Made by a program: the position numbers and the translations under genes. A stretch of DNA of 64,000 bases from NCBI RefSeq assembly GCF_011762095.1, contig NZ_JAASQO010000002.1, forward strand, positions 124,001 through 188,000, read 5' to 3'. Shown piece after piece: positions 39,414-49,327 of this stretch. Every line of letters starts with the position of its first letter. The stretch's first letter is position 1. The notes beneath the pieces were generated by a model. That model was not told the origin of the DNA, did not search any database, and saw nothing but the letters and a program-made list of their open reading frames with translations. The stretch is from Parvibaculum indicum (GTDB taxonomy: Bacteria > Pseudomonadota > Alphaproteobacteria > Parvibaculales > Parvibaculaceae).

Positions 39414-40442
39414 ATGGCCACGACCGTCGCAAAGATAAAGGAAGACAAGCAGCTGACCGGCCCCCAGAAGGCGGCGATCTTCATGCTTGCCCTGGGCGCT
39501 GAAGACGCAGCCTCATTGTGGGAGATGTTCGACGACGATGAAATTCGCGAACTCTCCACGACCATGGCTACGCTGGGCACGATCCAGGCCACCAATGTCG
39601 AGAAACTGCTTGTCGAATTCGCTTCCAAGATTTCCGGCACGGGCGCGCTGGTGGGCTCGTATGAATCGACCGAACGCCTGTTGCTGAAATTCCTGCCGGA
39701 AGATCGCGTCACCAACGTCATGGACGAAATCCGCGGTCCGGCCGGGCGGACCATGTGGGAGAAGCTCGGCAATGTGCATGAGACTGTGCTCGCCAGCTAC
39801 CTGAAGAACGAATACCCGCAAACCGTCGCCGTCGTCCTCTCGAAAATCCGCACCGAGCATGCCGCGCGCGTGCTGACCTGCCTGCCGGAAGACTTCGCGC
39901 TCGAAGTCGTGACCCGCATGCTGCGCATGGAATCGGTGCAGAAGGAAATTCTCGACAAGGTCGAAAAGACGCTGCGTTCGGAGTTCATGTCGAACCTGTC
40001 GCGCACCAATCGCCGCGACTCGCATGAGCTGATGGCCGAGATCTTCAACAATTTCGACCGTCAGACCGAAACCCGATTCCTGGCCATGCTCGAAGAGCGC
40101 GCCGCGCCCAGCGCCGAAAAGATCAAGGCGCTGATGTTCACCTTCGAGGACCTCGGCAAGCTCGATCCGGGCGGCATTCAGACGCTCCTTCGCGCCGTGG
40201 ACAAGAACAAGCTCGGCATCGCGCTCAAGGGCTCGTCCGACACGCTGCGCGATCTCTTCTTCGCCAACATGTCCGAGCGTGCCGCCAAGATCCTGCGCGA
40301 AGACATGAACCTGATGGGGCCCGTCCGCCTCAAGGATGTCGATGAAGCGCAGACCACCATGGTCAACATCGCCAAGGACCTCGCCAGCAAGGGCGAAATC
40401 ATGCTGGCCACCGACAGCGAAGAAAACGAGCTGATCTACTGA
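39414..40442 (+). CDS. fliG: Flagellar motor switch protein FliG
   Basis: A 342-residue C-ring protein with FliG_N ([20 protein letters not shown]), FliG_M with the EHPQ-like motif read here as [14 protein letters not shown], and FliG_C ([20 protein letters not shown] ... [14 protein letters not shown]). It links the MS ring to the stator and sets torque and direction. It follows fliF after 12 bases. Confidence 0.96.
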   Translation: MATTVAKIKEDKQLTGPQKAAIFMLALGAEDAASLWEMFDDDEIRELSTTMATLGTIQATNVEKLLVEFASKISGTGALVGSYESTERLLLKFLPEDRVTNVMDEIRGPAGRTMWEKLGNVHETVLASYLKNEYPQTVAVVLSKIRTEHAARVLTCLPEDFALEVVTRMLRMESVQKEILDKVEKTLRSEFMSNLSRTNRRDSHELMAEIFNNFDRQTETRFLAMLEERAAPSAEKIKALMFTFEDLGKLDPGGIQTLLRAVDKNKLGIALKGSSDTLRDLFFANMSERAAKILREDMNLMGPVRLKDVDEAQTTMVNIAKDLASKGEIMLATDSEENELIY

Positions 40443-40480
40443 TCGGCAAACCGGAAACACGCACAGAGCAGCACGCGCAA

Positions 40481-41215
40481 ATGAAACAAGCGGTCAAATT
40501 CACCTTCGACAGGCAATTCGGCGAGGCTCCGGCCGACGTTCGCCAGCCTGCCGAGGCCGCCCCGGCGGAAGCGCCCCTGCCCTCCTATGGCGAGGCGGAT
40601 ATCGCCGCCGCGCGCGCGGAAGGATACGCGCAAGGCCATGCCGATGGCGAGAAGGAAGCCGCCGCCCGTACCGACGGAGAGATCGCGGCCACGCTGCAAA
40701 ATCTCGCCGCAAGTGCTGCGTCGCTCCTGTCTGCCCTTGAAGCGAAGACCGCCGGCCTTGAGGCCGAGGCCGTCAATCTTGCTCACGAAACGGCAAAACG
40801 CCTCGCCGGCGCGTCCATCGCCGCCCGCCCGGAAACCGAAATCGAGGCGGTGCTGCGCGAATGCTTGTCGCACCTCAACCGCGAACCGCACATTCTGCTC
40901 CGTGTCGCGCCTTCCATGGTGGATCGGTTGAAGGAAACCGTCGACCGCATGGCAATGGAACGCGGCATGAGCGGACGCATCATTCTGCTGGGCGAACCCG
41001 GCATGGCGGAAGGCAACTGTACGGTCGAATGGGCCGATGGCGGCGTCACCCGCGACTACGACGCGATGCTCGCCCGTATCGACACGACCGTTGCCCGCTA
41101 CATCGAAACGATCGCCCCGGCACCCGCCGAACCGAATGCGCTCGAAATGCCCGAGCCGGACGCACCCGATGACACGCCCCGAAGCACGCCGCATGGCGAT
41201 GCCCCGGGCGCCTGA
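40481..41215 (+). CDS. fliH: Flagellar export ATPase regulator FliH-like protein
   Basis: A 244-residue protein. A glycine/alanine-spaced helix (ARAEGYAQGHADGEKEAAAR) is followed by a long coiled coil and the V-ATPase-E-like C-terminal part (CTVEWADGGVTRDYDAMLAR). It holds the FliI ATPase in check and delivers it to the export gate; Caulobacter calls it FlbE. It lies between fliG and fliN, the normal place. Confidence 0.88.
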   Translation: MKQAVKFTFDRQFGEAPADVRQPAEAAPAEAPLPSYGEADIAAARAEGYAQGHADGEKEAAARTDGEIAATLQNLAASAASLLSALEAKTAGLEAEAVNLAHETAKRLAGASIAARPETEIEAVLRECLSHLNREPHILLRVAPSMVDRLKETVDRMAMERGMSGRIILLGEPGMAEGNCTVEWADGGVTRDYDAMLARIDTTVARYIETIAPAPAEPNALEMPEPDAPDDTPRSTPHGDAPGA

Positions 41216-41239
41216 CGAGATTTTTGAGGAGAGAAAACC

Positions 41240-41596
41240 ATGGCCGACCAGGATGATGAAATGTCCCTCCCCGACCTCACCCATGCCGACGAGCTTCCCG
41301 CTGTCGCGCCCGGCAAAGAGGAAGAGGACGGCGCGCCGGAACACCGCACGGCCCACGACCTCGAGGCCGTCTTCGACGTGCCGGTCAACGTCTCCGCCGT
41401 GCTCGGCAAGACGGATATCGAGGTTTCGAAATTGCTGAAGCTGGACCGCGGCTCGGTGGTCGAACTCGACCGCAAGGTCGGCGAAGCCATCGACATCTAT
41501 GTCAACGATCGCCTCGTCGCGCGCGGCGAGGTCGTCCTCGTCGAGGACCGGCTGGGCGTCACCATGACCGAGATCATCAAGGGCGGCCTCGCCTGA
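41240..41596 (+). CDS. fliN: Flagellar motor switch protein FliN
   Basis: A 118-residue protein with an acidic N-terminus and a SpoA domain (DLEAVFDVPVNVSAVLGKTD, LDRGSVVELDRKVGEAIDIY, VNDRLVARGEVVLVEDRLGV). It forms the lower C ring with FliM. It lies directly upstream of the flbD-type regulator. Confidence 0.95.
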   Translation: MADQDDEMSLPDLTHADELPAVAPGKEEEDGAPEHRTAHDLEAVFDVPVNVSAVLGKTDIEVSKLLKLDRGSVVELDRKVGEAIDIYVNDRLVARGEVVLVEDRLGVTMTEIIKGGLA

Positions 41597-41652
41597 CGGC
41601 CGCATGAACTGACCGCAAACACAAGATTTCTGGAACGCCGGAGTACATCAAG

Positions 41653-43020
41653 ATGCGCCTTCTGATTGCAGGAACCCTCAACGGCCAGCTCTCGACAGCG
41701 ACCAAGATCGCCATGTCGAAGGGCGCCAAGGTGACGCATACCGATACGATCGACCAGGCGCTCGAAACGCTACGCGCCGGCCGTGGCGCCGACCTCGTCA
41801 TGGTCGACGTCAAACTCGATATCGAAAATCTCATCGCACGGCTCGCCGAAGAACATATCTGCGTGCCGGTCGTCGCCTGCGGCATCGAGAACGATGCGCG
41901 CGCCGCGGTGAGTGCCATCCGCGCCGGCGCCAAGGAATACATCCCTCTGCCGCCCGACGCCGATCTCATCGCCGCCGTGCTGGCCGCCGTGTCCGATGAC
42001 GGGCACGCGCTCATCTACAAGGATGAACGCATGGGCCGGGTGGTGAAGCTTGCCGACCAGGTGGCGGGCTCGGATGCCAGCATCCTGATCACGGGCGAAA
42101 GCGGAACCGGCAAGGAAGTGATGGCGCGCTACATCCATGCCCACTCGAGCCGCAAGGACAAGCCCTTCATCTCCGTTAACTGCGCGGCCATACCGGAAAA
42201 CCTTCTGGAATCGGAACTCTTCGGCCACGAAAAAGGCGCCTTCACCGGCGCGGTGGCCCGCCGGATCGGTAAATTCGAGGAAGCCGACGGCGGCACGCTG
42301 CTGCTCGACGAAATCTCGGAAATGGATGTCCGCCTGCAGGCCAAGCTCCTGCGTGCGATCCAGGAACGCGAAATCGACCGCGTCGGCGGCAAGACGCCGG
42401 TCAAGGTGAATATCCGTATCGTTGCGACATCGAACCGCGATCTCGCCGCGGAAGCGCGCAACGGCAATTTCCGCGAAGACCTCTTCTATCGTCTGAATGT
42501 CGTAAACCTCCAGCTCCCGCCGCTGCGCGAGCGCCCGGCCGACATTCTGGCGCTGTCGCAGCACTTCATCGCACATTTCGCCCGGGCCAATGGCGTTGCC
42601 GAGCGCCCCTTCAGCGCGGAAGCCGAAAGCTTCCTCACCCGCCACCACTGGTCGGGCAATGTGCGCGAGCTGGAAAACACCATGCACCGGGCCGTGCTTC
42701 TCGCCACCGACGACGAGATCGGCATCGACGCCATTCGCCTGCCGGACGGCTCGCGCCTCGACGCCAGCCCGCAACAGGAAGTCGCCCAGCGCGCCGCCGA
42801 AGTGGCGGACGCAACGGCACGCTCCTTCGTCGGCAAGACGGTCGCCGAAGTGGAACAGAACCTCATTCTCGACACGCTCGACCATTGCCTGGGCAACCGG
42901 ACCCATGCCGCGAATATTCTCGGCATTTCCATCCGCACCCTGCGCAACAAGCTCAAGGAATATTCCGAGCAAGGCGTTCACGTGCCCCAGCCCGGCGAAC
43001 TCCGCGCCCATGCCGGCTGA
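41653..43020 (+). CDS. flbD: Sigma-54-dependent flagellar regulator FlbD
   Basis: A 455-residue activator. Residues 1-120 are a receiver-like domain. The AAA+ domain has Walker A GESGTGKE, the sigma-54-contact loop GAFTGA, Walker B (GGTLLLDEISEM) and R-finger. The C-terminal HTH is NRTHAANILGISIRTLRNKL. In Caulobacter FlbD activates late flagellar genes with sigma-54 and represses fliF. Its place between fliN and flhA supports this identity. Confidence 0.92.
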   Translation: MRLLIAGTLNGQLSTATKIAMSKGAKVTHTDTIDQALETLRAGRGADLVMVDVKLDIENLIARLAEEHICVPVVACGIENDARAAVSAIRAGAKEYIPLPPDADLIAAVLAAVSDDGHALIYKDERMGRVVKLADQVAGSDASILITGESGTGKEVMARYIHAHSSRKDKPFISVNCAAIPENLLESELFGHEKGAFTGAVARRIGKFEEADGGTLLLDEISEMDVRLQAKLLRAIQEREIDRVGGKTPVKVNIRIVATSNRDLAAEARNGNFREDLFYRLNVVNLQLPPLRERPADILALSQHFIAHFARANGVAERPFSAEAESFLTRHHWSGNVRELENTMHRAVLLATDDEIGIDAIRLPDGSRLDASPQQEVAQRAAEVADATARSFVGKTVAEVEQNLILDTLDHCLGNRTHAANILGISIRTLRNKLKEYSEQGVHVPQPGELRAHAG

Positions 43021-43081
43021 TACGGCCGGCCGGGATATCCAGTCCTGATTTACGAAACCCCTTTCTGAAGAAAGACCGGCA

Positions 43082-45223
43082 ATGAGCGAAGCGAGTGCGG
43101 CCGAGGCGAAAACGGGAGGCGGGCTGGGAGCGGCCTTCAACCTGCGCGGCATAACGCCGATGGGCATCATGACGGCCATGGCCAAGCGCGGCGACCTCGC
43201 GCTCGCCCTGGGCGTGATGACCATTATCGTCGTGCTCATCCTGCCGATGCCGGCTTTCCTGCTGGATTTCTCGCTCGCCATCTCCATCACCTTCTCCGTG
43301 CTGGTGATGATGACGGCGCTTTTCATCCAGAAGCCGCTGGAATTCAGCGCCTTTCCGACCGTTCTCCTGATCGCGACCATGCTGCGGCTCGCGCTCAACC
43401 TCGCCTCCACGCGGCTCATTCTCGGCCATGGCCATGAAGGCACCTCGGCCGCCGGCCATGTCATTCAGGCCTTCGGCAGTTTCGTGATGCAGGGCAATTT
43501 CGTGATCGGCGTGATCGTCTTCTCGATCCTCGTCATCGTGAACTTCGTCGTCATCACCAAGGGCTCGGGCCGCATCGCGGAAGTGGCCGCCCGCTTCACC
43601 CTGGATGCGATGCCGGGCAAGCAGATGGCGATCGACGCCGACCTGTCCGCCGGACTGATCGACGAAAAGGAAGCGCGCCGCCGCCGCACCGATCTCGAAA
43701 ACGAAAGCTCCTTCTTCGGCGCCATGGACGGCGCCTCGAAATTCGTTCGCGGCGATGCCGTGGCCGGCCTGCTCATCACCTTCATCAATGTGGTCGGCGG
43801 CATCATCGTCGGCGTCGCACAGAACGACCTGACCATGGGCGAAGCCGCCCATACCTATACATTGCTGACGGTCGGCGACGGCCTCGTCAGCCAGATCCCG
43901 GCACTCATCGTCTCCACGGCCGCGGGCCTTCTCGTCTCCAAGGCGGGTGTCGAGGGCGCAGCGGACGAGGCGCTGTTCGACCAGCTTTCCGGCTATCCGC
44001 AAGCGCTTGGCATGTCCTCCTTCGTGATGGCGACCATGTCGATCCTGCCCGGCATGCCGACCTTCCCCTTCCTGCTGCTTGCCGGCGCATCCGGCGGACT
44101 GGCCTGGTATCTCGCCAAAACGCGAAAGGAAACGGCCGCCGCCGAGGAACTCGCCGCCCAGCAGGAAGAGGAAAACAAGCCCGTCCCCGAAGAGCCGATC
44201 ACCTCCGCGCTCCGCATGGACGAGCTGCGTCTCGAAATCGGCTATGCGCTGCTGCCCCTCATCAACGGCAAGGACAGCCGCAAACTTACCGACCAGATCA
44301 AGGCGCTGCGCCGCCAGATCGCACAGGATATGGGCTTCGTCATGCCCTCGGTCCGTATTCTCGACGACGTGCAGCTCGGCTCGAACGACTACGTCTTCCG
44401 TGTGAAGGAAGTCGAAGCCGGCAGCGGCGAAGTCTATGCCGGCCAGCTTCTCGTCATGGACCCGCAGGGCAGTCAGATCCAGCTACCCGGCCTCCACACG
44501 ACCGAGCCCGCGTTCGGCCTGCCCGCGACCTGGGTGGACGAGGGCCTGCGCGAGGAAGCCTCCTTCCGCGGCTACACGGTTGTCGATCCGCCCACGGTGC
44601 TGACCACGCATCTGACCGAGATCATCAAGGACAACATGGCCGACCTCCTCTCCTATGGCGAGGTGCAGAAGCTGATCGACGAACTGCCGAAAGAGCACAA
44701 GAAGCTGGTGGACGATCTCGTGCCGTCCCAGATCACCGTCACCGGTATCCAGCGTGTGCTCCAGACACTGCTCACCGAGCGCATTTCCATTCGCGACCTG
44801 CCTGCGATCCTGGAAGGCATCGCCGAAGCGGTCGGCCATACGCAGAACCTGACGCTCATCACCGAGCATGTGCGTGCCCGGCTCGGACGGCAGATCTGCG
44901 CCGCCCATATGGACGACAAGGGTTTCCTGCCGCTCATCACCCTGTCGGCAAACTGGGAACAGGCTTTCGCGGACGCCCTTGTCGGCCAGGGCGAGGAAAA
45001 GCAGCTCGCCATGCAGCCGTCGCTTCTCCAGGAATTCATCCAGAACATGCGCACGAGCTTCGAGGATGCCGCGCAGGGCGGCGAGATTCCGGTCCTGCTG
45101 ACAAGCCCCGGCATTCGTCCCTATGTACGCTCCATCGTGGAGAGATTTCGCCCGCAGACCTTCGTTATGTCGCAGAGCGAAATCCACCCCCGCGCCAAAT
45201 TGCGGACCGTCGGCACGATCTAA
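43082..45223 (+). CDS. flhA: Flagellar export gate protein FlhA
   Basis: A 713-residue protein with eight membrane spans in the first ~330 residues, the FHIPEP-family segment (RIAEVAARFTLDAMPGKQMA, DADLSAGLIDEKEARRRR) and the large cytoplasmic domain. It forms the export channel nonamer that takes substrates and chaperones. It ends the plus-strand cluster and is followed by a strong hairpin. Confidence 0.97.
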   Translation: MSEASAAEAKTGGGLGAAFNLRGITPMGIMTAMAKRGDLALALGVMTIIVVLILPMPAFLLDFSLAISITFSVLVMMTALFIQKPLEFSAFPTVLLIATMLRLALNLASTRLILGHGHEGTSAAGHVIQAFGSFVMQGNFVIGVIVFSILVIVNFVVITKGSGRIAEVAARFTLDAMPGKQMAIDADLSAGLIDEKEARRRRTDLENESSFFGAMDGASKFVRGDAVAGLLITFINVVGGIIVGVAQNDLTMGEAAHTYTLLTVGDGLVSQIPALIVSTAAGLLVSKAGVEGAADEALFDQLSGYPQALGMSSFVMATMSILPGMPTFPFLLLAGASGGLAWYLAKTRKETAAAEELAAQQEEENKPVPEEPITSALRMDELRLEIGYALLPLINGKDSRKLTDQIKALRRQIAQDMGFVMPSVRILDDVQLGSNDYVFRVKEVEAGSGEVYAGQLLVMDPQGSQIQLPGLHTTEPAFGLPATWVDEGLREEASFRGYTVVDPPTVLTTHLTEIIKDNMADLLSYGEVQKLIDELPKEHKKLVDDLVPSQITVTGIQRVLQTLLTERISIRDLPAILEGIAEAVGHTQNLTLITEHVRARLGRQICAAHMDDKGFLPLITLSANWEQAFADALVGQGEEKQLAMQPSLLQEFIQNMRTSFEDAAQGGEIPVLLTSPGIRPYVRSIVERFRPQTFVMSQSEIHPRAKLRTVGTI

Positions 45224-45244
45224 CCCGCGTTATGATTAACGCTG

Positions 45245-45276
45245 TTGCGCCGGAAAGCCCCGGTTTTCCGGCGCAA
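45245..45276 (+). terminator. Hairpin after flhA
   Basis: TTGCGCCGGAAA at 45245-45256 pairs perfectly with TTTCCGGCGCAA at 45265-45276 around an 8-base loop. A T run (GTTTTTGC) begins a few bases later, so it may terminate the flagellar operon. Confidence 0.65.
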
Positions 45277-45447
45277 TGACGTTTTTGCAACGCATGCGGA
45301 CGGTCCGGCGACGAGCTTTGCGCTGGACGCTGTCCCATTTTTGGATAGGCTTGCCCCCGTCAGAGAGGTGCGCGCTGCCAGGTGGCGTCGGCGGCACCCG
45401 GTTCGCCGGGCGGGGTTTCCCGGCAGTGCATCAAGAGGGGGTATTCC

Positions 45448-45774
45448 ATGGATACGGTACAGAACGTACTGAACACCGCGCTGGCCTGGGCGCAACAGGG
45501 CTTCGACAACGTCAATTCCATTCAGGGTCTCATCATCGCGCTCATCGCGGCGATCCTGATGACGCAATACAAGCGCATTTTCGTTTTCGCGATCGGCGCC
45601 ACGCTGGTCCATGAGGCGATCAACATCGCCCGTCGCGTGCTGGCCGATGCGCCGAGCCCGCTGCCGGACTATCTCAACCCGGATGTCCTGAAACTCGTGG
45701 CGATCCGGTTCGTCGGATATCTCATCGCCATCAGCCTGATCTATCTGGTCCGCCGGCTCTTCTTCAAGCGCTGA
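45448..45774 (+). CDS. Small membrane protein, unknown
   Basis: A 108-residue protein starting MDTVQNVLNTALAWAQQGFD with GAGGGGG before ATG 45448. Two to three hydrophobic segments (IQGLIIALIAAILMTQ, IFVFAIGATLVHEAINI, LVAIRFVGYLIAISLIYLVR) make it an integral membrane protein. A 224-base gap and a hairpin separate it from flhA. Function unknown. Confidence 0.8.
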   Translation: MDTVQNVLNTALAWAQQGFDNVNSIQGLIIALIAAILMTQYKRIFVFAIGATLVHEAINIARRVLADAPSPLPDYLNPDVLKLVAIRFVGYLIAISLIYLVRRLFFKR

Positions 45775-45795
45775 GCGGCGCGTCCACGGAACGAC

Positions 45796-45827
45796 AAAGG
45801 CCCGGCATCTCCCGATGCCGGGCCTTT
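45796..45827. terminator. Bidirectional terminator between small membrane gene and yajQ
   Basis: AAAGGCCCGGCATC, loop TCCC, GATGCCGGGCCTTT, with T-rich ends on both strands. It lies between converging genes and can end transcription from either side. Confidence 0.92.
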
Positions 45828-45846
45828 TCACGTCCGCAAAAGACGA

Positions 45847-46332
45847 TCAGTCGCGGAAATTCACATATTGAAGCGGCTGTTCGAGCTTCAGGCCCTTCAC
45901 ATGCTGGATCGCGGCCTGAAGGTCGTCGCGCTTCTTGCCCGTCACACGCAGCTCGTCGCCCTGGATGGCAACCTGCACCTTGACCCCTGAGGATTTGATC
46001 TCCTTGGCGATCTTTTTCGACAGGTCGCGGTCGATCCCCTCGCGGATAACAACCTTCTGGCGGACCGCCTGGCCCGCGGCCTTTTCCGGCGTCTTGTAGT
46101 CGAGCACGCCCGTTTCGATTCCGCGCTTGGACAGATGCCCCTGAAGGATTTCATGCATCTGCTTGAGCTTCAGATCGTCATCGGCATTGATGGTGAGTTC
46201 GTGCTCGTTCCGCTCCAGCGTACAATGCGATCCCTTGAAATCGTAGCGCTGCGAAATTTCGCGCTCCACATTGGAAACGGCATTGTCGAATTCGGCGAGG
46301 TCGGTCTTCGAGACGATATCGAAAGAAGGCAT
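45847..46332 (-). CDS. yajQ: YajQ-family nucleotide-binding protein
   Basis: A 161-residue protein with the YajQ signature (PSFDIVSKTDLAEFDNAVSN, ISQRYDFKGSH, GIDRDLSKKIAKEIKSSG, KKRDDLQAAIQHVKGL). Members bind RNA or cyclic di-GMP and affect gene expression; in Xanthomonas a YajQ protein is a c-di-GMP effector. It stands alone here, 89 bases from fliJ. Confidence 0.95.
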   Translation of the reverse strand: MPSFDIVSKTDLAEFDNAVSNVEREISQRYDFKGSHCTLERNEHELTINADDDLKLKQMHEILQGHLSKRGIETGVLDYKTPEKAAGQAVRQKVVIREGIDRDLSKKIAKEIKSSGVKVQVAIQGDELRVTGKKRDDLQAAIQHVKGLKLEQPLQYVNFRD

Positions 46333-46421
46333 GAGGTTGGGTCCGCATCTCGTTATTCGTGAAGCGGACAGTCTAGCGCTCTTGGCTTCCGATGGAAATT
46401 CACCGCCGAAAGGCGGATCCC

Positions 46422-46832
46422 TCAGCTGCGGCGGTGGATCTGCAGCGCGATTTCGTCGAGCTCCGCCTGCTCCATCCGCTGGGTCTGCTTCTGGATCTTG
46501 CGTTTGCGGCTTTCTTCCATGAGCTCATACTTCTTGAGCTCGCGGAAGGCGGCGGTCAGTTCGTCCTGGGCCGCGCCGAGCTGGACTTCCAGATCGGTAA
46601 TCGACTGCAGAATGTTCGCCCGGCGCTTCTGCACCGATTTGGCGAACATCGGATAGGCGAAATGCGCCTCGTCGGAAATACCCGCTTTTTCCTGTTCGTC
46701 CAGCACCTGCGCTTCCAGCTCGCGCTCCTTGTTTCGGAACTCGGTGAGCAGGAGTTCGATCTCCGCGACCTTGCGGCGGCGTTCATCGACCTGAAACTTG
46801 TGGAGCCGGATCAGAGATTCGCGGTTTCGCAT
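46422..46832 (-). CDS. fliJ: Flagellar export chaperone-type protein FliJ
   Basis: A 136-residue, fully helical coiled-coil protein (RKVAEIELLLTEFRNKEREL, ALQAHRR-type end) as expected for FliJ, the central stalk of the export ATPase that links FliI to FlhA. It begins at the fliI stop codon. Sequence conservation in FliJ is low; neighbourhood and length support the call. Confidence 0.88.
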   Translation of the reverse strand: MRNRESLIRLHKFQVDERRRKVAEIELLLTEFRNKERELEAQVLDEQEKAGISDEAHFAYPMFAKSVQKRRANILQSITDLEVQLGAAQDELTAAFRELKKYELMEESRKRKIQKQTQRMEQAELDEIALQIHRRS

Positions 46833-48169
46833 TACTCATCCTCCTCCGGCGCCGCCGGATGATCCGCAAGAATTTCCGCAAGACGCCCATAGCCTTGCTC
46901 CAACGTCATGGCCTCGTCCTTGCGCTGCGACAGGAATTGATCGAGCGCCGGCTGGAAATGTATGGCCTCGTCCACCTGCGGATCGGCCCCGGGCCGGTAG
47001 GCGCCAAGCCGGATCAGCTCTTCCATGTCGTCATATGTGGCAAGCAGGTTACGGGCGCGGCGAATGAGGACATTCTCCTCCTCGCTGTTGCAGCCCGGCA
47101 TGGTGCGCGACACGGATTTCAGCACATTGACCGCCGGATAGCGGCCGCGCTCGGCAATCGAGCGCTCCATCACGATATGCCCGTCGAGAATGGAACGCAC
47201 CGCATCGGCCACCGGCTCATTATGGTCGTCGCCATCCACCAGCACGGTGAAAAGGCCCGTGATCGACCCCTTGCCCGTCCCGGGTCCCGCGCGCTCCAGA
47301 AGTTTCGGCAGTTCCGCGAACACGGTCGGCGTATAGCCCTTGCTGGTCGGCGGCTCGCCGGTCGCAAGCCCGATTTCGCGCTGCGCGATGGCGAAACGGG
47401 TCACGCTGTCCATCATGCAGAGCACGTCCTGATCCCGGTCGCGAAAATACTCCGCCAGCGTCAGCGTCATGAGCGCCGCCTGGCGGCGCATCAGCGCCGG
47501 CTCGTCGGAGGTCGCAACGACCACGACGGATCGCGCAAGGCCTTCCGGTCCCAGATCGTCCTCGATGAATTCCTGCACTTCGCGGCCGCGCTCGCCGATG
47601 AGGCCGATAACGGAGACGTCGCAATCGGTATTGCGCGCCAGCATCGACATCAGCACCGATTTGCCGACGCCCGAACCTGCGAAAATCCCCATGCGCTGCC
47701 CGCGGCAGCATGTGGTGAAGGTATTGAGCGCCTTCACGCCGAGATCGACCTTGCCCCGCACACGCTGGCGCAGATGGGCCGGCGGCGGCGCGTTACGGAG
47801 CGGGCACGGTTCCGCCCCCTGGGCGATGGGTCCCTTGCCGTCGATCGGCTCGCCCATGGCATTGACGACGCGGCCAAGCCAGGCGCTGGAGGGATAGACA
47901 TGCGGTTCCTCGGCACACAGCTCCGCCTTGCAGCCGACGCCGATCCCCGTCAGGGGGCCAAAGGGAAGGCAAAGCGCATGATCGTCGCGAAAGCCCACCA
48001 CCTCGCAGACGACCTCCTCGCCCGAGCGCGTGGCAACGCCGAGGCGGCTGCCGACGCCCATAGCATGCAGCGGCCCGGCCACCTCCACCATGAGGCCCTG
48101 AATACTCGCCACCCGGCCATAATGCCGGATACCGGGGATCGTTGAGATTTCAGCCGTCAGTGCCCGCAC
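46832..48169 (-). CDS. fliI: Flagellum-specific ATPase FliI
   Basis: This 445-residue ATPase unfolds and feeds flagellar export substrates. The Walker A motif is FAGSGVGKS, with [20 protein letters not shown], Walker B ([15 protein letters not shown]) and the arginine-finger region following. It forms the export ATPase ring with FliH and FliJ. Transcription starts in the 337-base gap it shares with ctrA. Confidence 0.97.
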   Translation of the reverse strand: MRALTAEISTIPGIRHYGRVASIQGLMVEVAGPLHAMGVGSRLGVATRSGEEVVCEVVGFRDDHALCLPFGPLTGIGVGCKAELCAEEPHVYPSSAWLGRVVNAMGEPIDGKGPIAQGAEPCPLRNAPPPAHLRQRVRGKVDLGVKALNTFTTCCRGQRMGIFAGSGVGKSVLMSMLARNTDCDVSVIGLIGERGREVQEFIEDDLGPEGLARSVVVVATSDEPALMRRQAALMTLTLAEYFRDRDQDVLCMMDSVTRFAIAQREIGLATGEPPTSKGYTPTVFAELPKLLERAGPGTGKGSITGLFTVLVDGDDHNEPVADAVRSILDGHIVMERSIAERGRYPAVNVLKSVSRTMPGCNSEEENVLIRRARNLLATYDDMEELIRLGAYRPGADPQVDEAIHFQPALDQFLSQRKDEAMTLEQGYGRLAEILADHPAAPEEDE

Positions 48170-48506
48170 CTTGCCTGCTCCTGCAGAGAGCTGCCGACGA
48201 GGCGGAAAGCCCCTCCGGCCGGTTTGGAGCGCATTATCGACTGCAAGACTTTAAGACGGCGTAAACCTTGAAAAAGCCCGATGTGAGCCAAACTGAAAAT
48301 CCATGTTCCATAACCTCACGGTTCATGGCAAACCCAAGGCATAATCACGGTTTTTCGGTGGCCAGAGGCCCAACTAGATAAAATTTGCAGAATTTTTTTG
48401 CTCGCGATTAACCTTTATTAACCAAATCGACTTACCTTCCCTAACATCGATTAACTGGGCCGATGGTGCCGGGTGGATGGCCGGCCTTGTCTCAAAGGGG
48501 GCACTC
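48170..48506. promoter_or_regulatory. Shared regulatory region of fliI-fliJ and ctrA
   Basis: This 337-base gap is AT-rich towards ctrA. TTAACC occurs twice in tandem (48408-48413 and 48418-48423, 10 bases apart) and another ATTAAC lies at 48450. These resemble CtrA half-sites (TTAACC, or TTAA-N7-TTAA, here with N6), which would fit CtrA autoregulation. A T run at 48391-48399 precedes them. No small gene is seen. Confidence 0.55.
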
Positions 48507-49220
48507 ATGCGAGTTCTGCTCATAGAAGACGATAGCGCGACAGCGCAGAGCATTGAGTTGATGCTGAAGTCTGACGGCTTCAATGTGTATACGACCGATC
48601 TGGGGGAAGAGGGCGTCGATCTCGGCAAACTCTATGACTACGACATTATTCTTCTCGACCTGAACCTGCCCGATATGAGCGGTTACGAGGTCCTGAAGCA
48701 GCTTCGCGTCGGCAAGATCACCACCCCGATCCTGATCCTTTCCGGCCTCGCCGGGATCGAAAACAAGGTTCGCGGCCTGGGCTTCGGCGCCGACGACTAC
48801 ATGACCAAGCCGTTCCACAAGGACGAGCTGATCGCGCGGATTCACGCCGTGGTGCGCCGCTCCAAGGGTCATTCGCAGTCGGTCATCAATACGGGCAAGC
48901 TGACCGTCAATCTGGACACCAAGACGGTCGAGGTGGAAGGCAATCGCGTGCACCTCACCGGCAAGGAATACCAGATGCTGGAACTCCTTTCGCTGCGCAA
49001 GGGCACCACGCTCACCAAGGAGATGTTCCTGAACCATCTCTATGGCGGCATGGACGAGCCGGAGCTGAAGATCATAGACGTCTTCATCTGCAAGCTGCGC
49101 AAGAAGCTCGCGGCCTCTACCGGCGGCGACCACTATATCGAGACCGTGTGGGGACGGGGCTATGTGCTGCGGGACCCGGCGGAGAACAGCGTTCCCGCCA
49201 AAGCGACCGCAAGCGCCTGA
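48507..49220 (+). CDS. ctrA: Cell-cycle response regulator CtrA
   Basis: A 237-residue OmpR-type regulator: receiver domain with phosphoacceptor Asp51 ([16 protein letters not shown]), [20 protein letters not shown], then a winged-helix domain ([43 protein letters not shown]). CtrA is the master cell-cycle and flagellar regulator of alphaproteobacteria. It ends with a short Ala-rich tail, as needed for ClpXP degradation in Caulobacter (here ATASA). chpT faces it. Confidence 0.97.
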   Translation: MRVLLIEDDSATAQSIELMLKSDGFNVYTTDLGEEGVDLGKLYDYDIILLDLNLPDMSGYEVLKQLRVGKITTPILILSGLAGIENKVRGLGFGADDYMTKPFHKDELIARIHAVVRRSKGHSQSVINTGKLTVNLDTKTVEVEGNRVHLTGKEYQMLELLSLRKGTTLTKEMFLNHLYGGMDEPELKIIDVFICKLRKKLAASTGGDHYIETVWGRGYVLRDPAENSVPAKATASA

Positions 49221-49263
49221 TGGGAGACCGGGGGAGATCTCCCGTCACGCAGGTTTGAGTAAG

Positions 49264-49296
49264 AAAGGGCGTCTCCTTAAGGGAGGCGCCCTTTTC
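49264..49296. terminator. Terminator after ctrA
   Basis: AAAGGGCGTCTCC, TTAA loop, GGGAGGCGCCCTTTT, forming a stable stem with one wobble pair and a T-rich end, between the converging ctrA and chpT genes. Confidence 0.85.
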
Positions 49297-49327
49297 TATC
49301 GTCCCGGCTTTGCGGAAATAACGGGGA

